Shown here: piece by piece, positions 1 to 6,107 of the stretch | Position numbering within the stretch: the first letter of the stretch is position 1 | Layout: the number at the start of each line of letters is the position of its first letter | Assembly: GCA_034429745.1 (NCBI GenBank) | Contig: DAOUFY010000013.1 | Span: forward strand, 1 to 7,934 | Length of the DNA: 7,934 bases | Direction: 5' to 3' | Source of the DNA: JBAXBF01 sp034429745 | GTDB lineage: Bacteria; Chloroflexota; Anaerolineae; Anaerolineales; DRKV01 | The notes under the pieces: model-generated | Seen by the model: only the letters and a program-made list of their open reading frames with translations | Database searches by the model: none | Told to the model about the DNA's origin: nothing | Made by a program: the position numbers and the translations under genes

Positions 1-2232
1 TCTTTTTACTACCCCATTAGGATATACCTGCTGCAGCACGTCAAGTCCTTGTGTATCTTCGGGTTTTAATACAAACAATTTATTACCAGGGAAATCTATG
101 GTGCTTATTATTTCATCCGGCCAAATAGCAAAATCGCGTCCTGGAAAACCAGCGTTAAAAGCTACTAGACGAGTATCCACCCAATGAGGATAACCAACTA
201 CCCAAATATTATCTTCCTTTCCTACCGAACTGACAAAACCGTGAATGACTTCCCCAATTTCAGAACTGTTCCATGACGATTGCTCGTATAATTTTTGGTA
301 TTGCTGAAAAACTAATTGATAATTTTGCAAGGCAGACCAGATAAATAAAATGCAGCCAATAATAATGGCTATTCGTGAATAATTTGAGGGTTTTGTAAAA
401 ATCGAAAAGGCATGCAATTTCTCATCTTCATGAGAGGCAATATTCAGAATATTAGGTGAAAGACCTTTTAACAATCGGTCAACTCCAAATCCTATAATCA
501 TCATAACCGGGATAATCGCCCCTGAAGTACGATTCAAACACGGGTTTTCAGCAGGAAAAGCCAGCGACATTATTGAAGGCATCATCAATAAGGGAATAGA
601 TAAGATTATAAATAAATCTTGCCAATCCCTGCGTTGGCTGTATCGGTATAGCAATGCTAAGCTCCCTATGAAAAATAACACAGCTGAGACAACATCCAAT
701 GCCGGCCTATGTGGTACTGAATGAGCCCATATTTCACCGTTATCTACAAAAAACATGATCATAGCTCGCCATAGATTGTTAAGGAAGATTTCTGCCGGCG
801 GCCTTTCATAAGGATGCTCTACTTCACTTACCCGAGTGAGTGTACGAAATGCAACCATTTCAGGATGAGCAACAGTATATCGCATCAATGGCAAAAACAC
901 CGTAAAACTGATCAAGCTTAGCAAAACAAAAGCCATCACAGCTTGCTGCCTCCATCCTTTTGATTGCTCATGGATTAGGTAAAGGATCAAGGCAAAAACA
1001 AATACTACCGGTACAATTCTCATGGTGCTGTAGCCATGCAGCCCCAACCCTAAAAAGAATCCGCTAATCAAAAAGTCATTGACACTGCGGCGGCGCATGC
1101 CTCTGATCAAGAAATACAAAGCTGGTGCAGTAAAGAAGGGTGTTAGAGTAAAACGTAATGCAATACGGCTGATTACATTATGCCAATAGGCAATTCCCCC
1201 AAATGCCATTGCCCACAAGCCAGCTTTTCTGCCTCCAAGTTCTTTACCAAGCAGATAGATAAACGGAAGAGTTAAAAACCCCAATACTGTCGTACCAATT
1301 TTTAAGCTTAAAAAAGAATAACCTGTATTGAACAGCAGCATTACCAATGCAGTCAGGTACATTTGAAAACCTTCTCGCCCGGTATTGCGCGGGAAAAATA
1401 CCGATGTTTTCCCCTGCATGATATCGAACACGTCTAATAGTTTCTCCGCATGATCGCTGATCATTTGGGGAGGTACTTCAACAAGACGAGTAAAACGAAA
1501 ATAAGCGCTAATCAATAATATCAGCCCAAATAATAAAAACCAGCGTGAAATTTTCACAGTCCAAAACGACTTTACGAAAATATTCTTTATTCTTTGCCAA
1601 GAGAACAAAAATGGCTGCTCTTCTTTTTGCCGAAAAGCCCAAAAGAATAGACCAATACATAACATCCAGACAAAAACTGTCAGAGGAGTAAATTTTTCAT
1701 TGCCAAACATAAAATATGTGAAAACCGATGTTATGATCGCGGCTAAAGCTGCATTAGGACGATACCTAATCTCACTATTGCTCAAGAATGGAACACGCAG
1801 ACTATCTTTTTGGGCACTTTCTTCTAAGACTGAAGATCTATTTTCACGATATTGTTCTGCTCGTAAAGCCCAAATTGTAAAAAAAGCTGCTAATCCATAA
1901 CCAATTGCGCCTTGCCAATGATTGGCATTAGGTGGTTCTAAACCTAATTGACCAAAAAGAGAAAATCCCAAAGCAAGTCCCCATTGCCAAGTAAAACGCA
2001 ATCCTAAACTAAAAAATCTTGCATTCAGCGGCTTTCTTTGTTCGGTACTGTGACTGCTTTGGGTTGCTTCTTGTATTTCCTCTGTAAAAACAACTTCAGC
2101 ACTTTGAGAAGGATAGGGCAGGTTTTCTTCTTCAATAGGTGGAGGTATTTGTGGCAACTCGTACCTCCATGGCATGAGGCGAGCTTTCACATAGTCAAGT
2201 ACGCTAGGTTCATGTTTTTTCACTGAATTCAT
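1..2232 (-). CDS. Multi-pass membrane glycosyltransferase, family 39-like (C-terminus beyond window)
   Basis: Read on the minus strand from the ATG at 2232, the frame stays open for 744 codons and leaves the window without a stop, so the C-terminus is missing. Residues 1-75 are polar and proline/glutamate rich, probably a cytosolic tail. After that come many hydrophobic segments, roughly at 80-98, 108-123, 162-177, 184-200, 230-245, 292-305, 312-328, 337-350, 385-400, 405-420, 431-449, 511-529, 540-557, 571-585 and 620-635. The first long loop holds an acidic cluster, SDHAEKLLDVFD (259-270), placed where GT-C/ArnT-like enzymes carry their catalytic acidic residue. A conserved-looking NTGREGFQMYL follows at 283-293. 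The end (about 640-744) is soluble and probably extracytoplasmic. Family knowledge suggests transfer of a sugar from a polyprenyl-phosphate donor; acceptor and sugar cannot be told from sequence. The gene diverges from aroE. No strong Shine-Dalgarno is visible; the start was chosen because it lies just downstream of an extended -10 and no other start codon lies shortly upstream in frame. Confidence 0.85.
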   Translation of the reverse strand, partial: MNSVKKHEPSVLDYVKARLMPWRYELPQIPPPIEEENLPYPSQSAEVVFTEEIQEATQSSHSTEQRKPLNARFFSLGLRFTWQWGLALGFSLFGQLGLEPPNANHWQGAIGYGLAAFFTIWALRAEQYRENRSSVLEESAQKDSLRVPFLSNSEIRYRPNAALAAIITSVFTYFMFGNEKFTPLTVFVWMLCIGLFFWAFRQKEEQPFLFSWQRIKNIFVKSFWTVKISRWFLLFGLILLISAYFRFTRLVEVPPQMISDHAEKLLDVFDIMQGKTSVFFPRNTGREGFQMYLTALVMLLFNTGYSFLSLKIGTTVLGFLTLPFIYLLGKELGGRKAGLWAMAFGGIAYWHNVISRIALRFTLTPFFTAPALYFLIRGMRRRSVNDFLISGFFLGLGLHGYSTMRIVPVVFVFALILYLIHEQSKGWRQQAVMAFVLLSLISFTVFLPLMRYTVAHPEMVAFRTLTRVSEVEHPYERPPAEIFLNNLWRAMIMFFVDNGEIWAHSVPHRPALDVVSAVLFFIGSLALLYRYSQRRDWQDLFIILSIPLLMMPSIMSLAFPAENPCLNRTSGAIIPVMMIIGFGVDRLLKGLSPNILNIASHEDEKLHAFSIFTKPSNYSRIAIIIGCILFIWSALQNYQLVFQQYQKLYEQSSWNSSEIGEVIHGFVSSVGKEDNIWVVGYPHWVDTRLVAFNAGFPGRDFAIWPDEIISTIDFPGNKLFVLKPEDTQGLDVLQQVYPNGVVKR

Positions 2233-2248
2233 ATTGTTAGTATCTAGG

Positions 2249-2281
2249 TTATCATACCATAAAAATATTAAACCATGATAA
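2249..2281. repeat. Inverted repeat overlapping the glycosyltransferase -10 box
   Basis: Arms TTATCAT (2249-2255) and ATGATAA (2275-2281) are perfect inverted copies separated by 19 bases of AT-rich sequence. The left arm overlaps the proposed minus-strand -10 hexamer, so a protein bound to both arms could control that promoter. The arms are short and AT-rich, so chance is a real alternative. Confidence 0.3.
2251..2259 (-). promoter_or_regulatory. Extended -10 promoter element for the glycosyltransferase gene
   Basis: On the minus strand this reads TGGTATGAT, a TGn extended -10 with one mismatch from TATAAT. It lies about 19 bases before the ATG at 2232, so the leader would be very short (about 10-15 nt). 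No recognisable -35 hexamer is present. The spacing matches that of the aroE promoter on the other strand. Confidence 0.45.
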
Positions 2282-2287
2282 ATCTTC

Positions 2288-2309
2288 TTTTACTTCTCAA
2301 GAAGTAAAA
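2288..2309. promoter_or_regulatory. 22-bp near-perfect palindrome in the divergent promoter region (candidate operator)
   Basis: Arms TTTTACTTCT (2288-2297) and AGAAGTAAAA (2300-2309) are perfect inverted copies with a 2-base centre (CA). The site lies between two divergent genes, about 66 bp from the ATG of the glycosyltransferase and 111 bp from that of aroE, upstream of both proposed -10 boxes. It is not at the end of any gene, and no T-run directly follows either arm, so a terminator is unlikely. A binding site for a dimeric regulator serving one or both promoters is the simplest reading. This is inference; no regulator family is recognised. Confidence 0.45.
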
Positions 2310-2381
2310 AGGGTATTGTTTTTTATAACGGAAAAGTACAATAAATATATACCGAATGAACAAGGTTCATATCATTTCATG

Positions 2382-2390
2382 TGGTATAAT
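2382..2390 (+). promoter_or_regulatory. Extended -10 promoter element for aroE
   Basis: TGGTATAAT is a perfect extended -10 (TGn plus TATAAT at 2385-2390). The -35 region at the expected distance has no good match to TTGACA, which is tolerable for extended -10 promoters. Transcription would begin near 2397, giving a leader of only about 13 nt that consists almost entirely of the Shine-Dalgarno AGAAGGTGA (2398-2406). Confidence 0.6.
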
Positions 2391-2409
2391 ATCAATTAGA
2401 AGGTGAATT

Positions 2410-3273
2410 ATGGAAACAAAAGGCAATTATAAAGCAGAGCTTGTCGGTGCATTTGGTTACCCTATTGCAGAAAATCCAACTGGGATTATGCAAGAAGCCG
2501 CTTTTCAGGCATTGGGTATTAATTGGCGTTATTTGCTTATTGAAGTACAACCGCGTTATTTAAAAGATGCTGTTCAAGGTGTAAGAGCATTTCAAATGCA
2601 GGGAATTAATTTAACCATCCCTCACAAAGTAGAAGTGCTAAAATACCTTGATCATGTTTCAGAAGATGCCCGTCTGATTGGTGCTGTCAATACAGTTCGC
2701 CGCGTTGAAGATCAGCTCATCGGAGAAAATACTGATGGCAAAGGATTTATCCGTTCTCTTCAAGAAGATGCCAAAATAAGTCCCCAAGGCAAAAATGCTT
2801 TGATCATCGGGGCTGGCGGTGCTGCTCGAGCAATTGCAGTCGAGCTTGCTTTAGCTGGTGCAAAACATGTTACTATCCTTAATCGCAGTAAAGAACGCGG
2901 TGAGCCCTTGGCAGCATTGATCAACCAAAAAACCTCTGCCCAAGCAGAATTTATTCATTGGCAGTCCGCCTTCTCTATACCCTCTTCAGTTGACATCCTC
3001 ATCAATGCCACATCTATTGGATTGTATCCAAATATCAATGAAAAACCAAACATTGATTTCAATTCTATCCGATCGTCCATGTTGGTTTGTGATGTTATTC
3101 CAAATCCGCCACAAACAGCCTTCCTTGATGAAGCTAAAAAACGGAATGCCACAACATTAGATGGCTTAGGCATGCTTGTTTATCAAGGAGCAATTGCTTT
3201 AAAGATGTGGACCGGCTTAGAAGCACCTATTGCTGTGATGCGTCAAGCTTTAGAAAAAGCTTTTGGTTATTGA
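2410..3273 (+). CDS. aroE: Shikimate dehydrogenase (NADP-type), variant substrate-binding motif
   Basis: The 287-residue product has normal AroE length and reduces 3-dehydroshikimate to shikimate in the cytosolic chorismate pathway. The N-terminal substrate domain has the catalytic lysine in NLTIPHK (K73), GAVNT (91-95) and ENTDGKGF with the partner aspartate D109. The Rossmann domain has GAGGAARA (134-141) and the NRS turn (158-160) typical of NADP preference, then NATSIG (199-204) and the closing DGLGMLVYQGA (251-261). One departure: the usual PIxHSxSPxMH shikimate-binding stretch reads PIAENPTGIMQ (18-28), so the two carboxylate-binding serines become N22 and T24. Catalytic residues are intact, so I expect an active shikimate dehydrogenase of a divergent subgroup; a paralogue acting on a related substrate is possible. 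AGAAGGTGA at 2398-2406 supports the start. The interrupted kinase begins 38 bp downstream with no terminator between, so the two are probably co-transcribed. Confidence 0.93.
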   Translation: METKGNYKAELVGAFGYPIAENPTGIMQEAAFQALGINWRYLLIEVQPRYLKDAVQGVRAFQMQGINLTIPHKVEVLKYLDHVSEDARLIGAVNTVRRVEDQLIGENTDGKGFIRSLQEDAKISPQGKNALIIGAGGAARAIAVELALAGAKHVTILNRSKERGEPLAALINQKTSAQAEFIHWQSAFSIPSSVDILINATSIGLYPNINEKPNIDFNSIRSSMLVCDVIPNPPQTAFLDEAKKRNATTLDGLGMLVYQGAIALKMWTGLEAPIAVMRQALEKAFGY

Positions 3274-3311
3274 CCAAATAAATTTCATCTTAGCATTTTA
3301 GGTTTTCAGCA

Positions 3312-4832
3312 ATGTCTCCTAAACAATACATTTTAGCTTACGATCTAGGCACCACAGGCACAAAAGCCATCCTTATCAATACAATGGGGCATATTATTGC
3401 TTCAGGTTCTTACAATTACGAAACAAATTACCTGCGCCCCAATTGGGTTGAACAAAACCCTAAAGATTGGAAAAAAGCCATCCGAGACACTACTCAGCAA
3501 GTGTTGACAAAAGCAAAAATACAACCTCAACACATTGCAGCTGTTAGTTTCAGCGGGCACATGAATGGGGCTGTTCTTGTGGACCAAAAAGGCATTCCAT
3601 TGCGTTCTGCCATCATTTGGGCAGACCAGAGAGCAACTCAGCAAGCTGAAACCATCAGCCAATTATGCGGCAATTCAGAGGTTTATCAACTTACCGGCAA
3701 CCGTGTCAGCGCAGCCTATACCCTTGCAAAGCTGCTTTGGATAAAAGAAAATGAACCAGAAATTTTTTCAAAAACACATAAAGTCCTGCAAGCCAAAGAC
3801 TACGCAGCCTTCACTTTATGTGAGGTCTTCGCAACGGATTATTCGGACGCTTCTTTAACTCAAATGCTCGATCTCCATCAGCGCTGTTGGGCAAACCAAA
3901 TCCTTGAGCCTTTAGGCATTCCCCTTGAGAAATTGCCTACGATATATCCTTCCGCTAAAGTGATTGGTGAAGTTACCACTGCCGCAGCTCAAGAAACAGG
4001 CTTGCAAGCCGGCACACCTGTTGTAATCGGTGGGGGAGATGGTGCTTGTGCAACAGTTGGTGCAGGTGCTATTCGCGAAGGTGATATTTATACCTATATT
4101 GGATAGTCTTCATGGGTAGCTCTGACTTCTAAGAATCCCCTGCTGGATGAGCAGCAGCGCACCTTCAATTTTCTACACCTTGATCCAGAATTTTGCGTGC
4201 CAGTGGGTACAATGCAAACCGCCGGCGGAGCTTTAGACTGGTTTGATTCTCTGCTGCATGATGGCAAAGAACAATCAAAGTTATATGAGGAATTAAATTT
4301 AGCCGCGAGTTTTGTACCTCCAGGCGGAAACGGACTGATCTTTCTCCCTTATTTGCTAGGTGAGAGAAGCCCGTACTGGAATCCGCATGCTCGCTCAGCA
4401 TTTATCGGACTTGCCATGCCGGATAGACGCGCTGAACTAGCGCGGGCAGTGCTTGAAGGGGTAGCTTTTAACCTGCGCATTATCCTTGATATTCTCCTCT
4501 CGCGTGGAGCAAAAGTCCATGCCATGCGGTTAATTGGCGGCGGAGGTAAAAGTCTTGTTTGGCGACAAATCCTAGCCGACATTTTCAATCTTCCTTTGCT
4601 GGTTGTCAATCTTCCAGCTGCAGCTACTGCCATGGGCGCAGCTCTGGCGGGTGGTATTGGAGTAGGAATCTTTCCAGACTACAGCGTCATCCGCGATTTA
4701 GTCCCTGTTACAGAAGACGCCACACCTGATCCGAAAACCAGAGAGCGTTATGAGGCTTTGTACGGTATTTTTACCGACAGCTACAAAGCACTCGAACCTA
4801 TCTATGAAAGGCTAGCCAATTTGCCAAAATAG
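3312..4832 (+). pseudogene. FGGY-family carbohydrate kinase (xylulokinase-like), interrupted by an in-frame TAG
   Basis: One reading frame of 506 codons plus stop, the usual length of FGGY kinases, is broken only by TAG at 4104-4106 (codon 265). Intact FGGY kinases phosphorylate a sugar or polyol with ATP in the cytosol. Before the stop lie DLGTTGTK (11-18, phosphate binding), SGHMNGAVLVD (81-91, the counterpart of SGQMHG in xylulokinases), WADQR (103-107) and GGGDGA (240-245) with the expected catalytic aspartate D243. After the stop the same frame continues with SSWVALTSKNP, PYLLGERSPYWNP (346-358), the adenine-binding GGGGKSLVWRQI (409-420) and AAATAMGAALAGG (436-448). The stop falls where relatives have Thr or Ser in YIG-(T/S)-SSW, close to the N-domain/C-domain boundary. 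The 264-residue product lacks most of the ATP site. A GTG at 4197 could open the second half but has no ribosome site. The lesion may be real and recent, a sequencing error, or a read-through site. Exact substrate unknown; the Shine-Dalgarno before 3312 is weak. Confidence 0.85.
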
Positions 4833-4847
4833 AAAATTCTTTCCTTT

Positions 4848-4887
4848 CAAGGAGCCTGTTATTTTATTACAGGCTCCTTGTTTTTTT
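4848..4887 (+). terminator. Strong intrinsic terminator after the kinase frame
   Basis: Perfect 12-bp stem CAAGGAGCCTGT (4848-4859) / ACAGGCTCCTTG (4869-4880), 9-base loop, then seven T (4881-4887). It begins 15 bases after the terminal TAG of the kinase frame and would end an aroE-kinase transcript. Confidence 0.93.
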
Positions 4888-4931
4888 AATTTCTAGGTAT
4901 TCCGTTTTTACAATTCCTTAACCCAACTTAA

Positions 4932-5462
4932 CATCGCCTTAACAATGATTATGCGCCTTTTAACCACTCGGGTTTATTATACACTGTAGAATTCCTCAAA
5001 AAGCATAATATTAAGATTGGGAGTACAACCGGCTACACTCGTAAAATGATGGATGCATTATTGCCTATTGCAAGAAAAAACGGTTATCAGCCAGACTCAT
5101 GTGTTTGCCCAGATGAAGTTCCGGCAGGACGACCATATCCTTGGATGTGCTTTCAGAATGCCATCCATCTTCAAACTTTTCCTCTATGCTCAATGATTAA
5201 AGTCGGTGATACAATTCCAGATATTGAAGAAGGTCTTAATGCAGGTATGTGGACAATTGGTATTGCATTAACTGGGAACCTGCTTGGTATGACAGAAGAC
5301 GAGGTAAACTCTCTTTCACAACATGAACTGAATGAACATAAAAAACGTATCTATCAACAATTTTATCAAGCAGGAGCCCACTTTGTTGTTGATTCGATTA
5401 AAGACATCCCTCAAGTAATTGAAGAGATTTATGAATTATTGCACCTAGGTTATAAACCATGA
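4932..5462 (+). pseudogene. phnX: 5'-truncated phosphonoacetaldehyde hydrolase remnant
   Basis: PhnX is a HAD-superfamily enzyme that splits phosphonoacetaldehyde to acetaldehyde and phosphate in 2-aminoethylphosphonate breakdown. The frame opens after a TAA at 4929-4931. Recognisable homology starts near 4971 (GLLYTVEFLKKHNIKIGSTT), and from there matches the family to the end: GSTTGYT (5019-5039, HAD motif 2), DEVPAGRPYPWM with the characteristic arginine, KVGDTIPDIEEGLNAGMW (HAD motif 4 acidic residues), and a C-terminal AGAHFVVDSIKDIP. Missing is roughly the first third of a family of about 260-270 residues, with the DWAGTT nucleophile motif and the cap domain carrying the Schiff-base lysine, so the product cannot be a working PhnX. 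The kinase terminator occupies 4848-4887, leaving no room for the lost part. The longest ATG-start product begins at 5046 (138 aa), with no ribosome site, and starts inside the core. No promoter was found and no other phosphonate gene is in view. Confidence 0.85.
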
Positions 5463-5512
5463 AATTCGTCTGTCCCAAAAATAAATAAAAGCCACTACTT
5501 TGACTTTAACCC

Positions 5513-5540
5513 TTGCAAAATTGCTGAAAGTTGGTATAAT
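5513..5540 (+). promoter_or_regulatory. Promoter of rplS (-35 TTGCAA, extended -10)
   Basis: TTGCAA (5513-5518), a 16-base spacer that includes TGG at 5532-5534, and TATAAT (5535-5540). This is the best two-part promoter in the window. A start near 5547 would give a leader of about 50 nt before the L19 ATG. It also shows that an upstream ATG at 5500 cannot be the translation start, because it lies ahead of the promoter. Confidence 0.75.
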
Positions 5541-5595
5541 AATATTTCGTGCCCATAAAAGTAGGGTTAGCTTATTTCATACGGGACTTATCGTC

Positions 5596-5943
5596 ATGAA
5601 TGAACAAATTTTAAAAGAATTGCATACAACAAACGAATCGGTAGTACCTAACATTGCCCCTGGTGATGTCATTAGTGTTTTCTTACGTATCAAAGAAGGC
5701 AGCAATGAGCGCGTGCAGGAGTTTAAAGGCACCGTGCTAGGCACAAAAGCAGGTAAATCCAATACTTTTACTGTACGACGTATTGCCAGCAATGGTATAG
5801 GTGTAGAGCGTACTTTCCTCATGAACTCACCGCGTATTGAAAAAGTGGTTGTTCATCGTTCCTCTCAAATTAGAAGAGCTAAACTATATCATTTGAGAGA
5901 ACGTACAGGTAAAAGCGCTCGGCTTAAGCAAAAATTCAATTAA
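5596..5943 (+). CDS. rplS: 50S ribosomal protein L19
   Basis: The product from the ATG at 5596 is 115 residues, the standard L19 length. L19 sits at the 30S-50S interface and contributes to an intersubunit bridge. Family landmarks are PGDVISVFLRIKEG (22-35), ERVQEFKGTVLG (38-49), FTVRRIASNGIGVERTF (58-74) and the basic C-terminal signature RRAKLYHLRERTGKSAR (93-109). The same frame is open back to an ATG at 5500, which would add 32 residues, but that stretch contains the promoter and has no place in L19. The chosen start has no clear Shine-Dalgarno (upstream GGGACTTATCGTC). The gene has its own promoter and terminator, so it is a single-gene unit; trmD or rpsP, frequent neighbours of rplS in other bacteria, are not here. 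Confidence 0.95.
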   Translation: MNEQILKELHTTNESVVPNIAPGDVISVFLRIKEGSNERVQEFKGTVLGTKAGKSNTFTVRRIASNGIGVERTFLMNSPRIEKVVVHRSSQIRRAKLYHLRERTGKSARLKQKFN

Positions 5944-5992
5944 TCTCTCTTTCCATCATCATCCCTCCCAAGTAATAGCCTTCCTTAGAAAG

Positions 5993-6029
5993 GGCTCCTA
6001 TCTAACAAATAGGAGTCTTTTCCTTTTTT
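5993..6029 (+). terminator. Intrinsic terminator after rplS
   Basis: Stem GGCTCCTAT (5993-6001) with ATAGGAGTC (6009-6017), nine pairs including one G-T, and a 7-base loop. TTTT follows at 6018-6021, then CC and TTTTTT at 6024-6029. It lies 50 bases after the rplS stop. Confidence 0.85.
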
Positions 6030-6044
6030 CAATCTATAATCTTT

Positions 6045-6053
6045 TGTTATAAT
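6045..6053 (+). promoter_or_regulatory. Extended -10 promoter element for murI
   Basis: TGTTATAAT contains a perfect TATAAT at 6048-6053 with TGn in front. A second TATAAT lies just upstream at 6035-6040. No clear -35 is visible, since that region is the T-rich tail of the rplS terminator. The leader would be about 48 nt. Confidence 0.55.
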
Positions 6054-6107
6054 CTAATAAAAGCTTGTATTGCCTTTATCGTTATATTAACAGGAAAAGA
6101 AATAGAT

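Noticed and set aside
1700..2226. Plus-strand open frames inside the first 2.2 kb
   Set aside because: They lie antisense to the long, motif-bearing glycosyltransferase frame and show no protein-family features.
3245..3262. Hairpin AAGCTTT / AAAGCTT at the end of aroE, followed by TTTT
   Set aside because: The stem is seven pairs, mostly A-T, lies inside the last aroE codons, and lacks a real T-run. It is better explained by coding sequence than by a terminator.
4104..4196. A selenocysteine or pyrrolysine type recoding signal after the internal stop
   Set aside because: The codon is TAG, not TGA, the expected residue is Thr or Ser, no strong hairpin is evident just downstream, and the same frame uses TAG as its real end.
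4197..4832. Separate 211-residue gene starting at GTG 4197
   Set aside because: It is in frame with the upstream kinase half, carries only the C-terminal kinase domain, and has no ribosome binding site or promoter. It was treated as the second part of the interrupted kinase.
5459..5488. Short frame from an ATG overlapping the phnX stop (MKFVCPKNK)
   Set aside because: Nine codons, no ribosome site, no resemblance to anything; chance.
4848..6017. Similar GGCTCCT / AGGAGCC words in the two terminators, considered as a dispersed repeat
   Set aside because: The similarity is about seven bases and limited to the stems. GC-rich terminator stems often coincide at this level, and flanks do not match.
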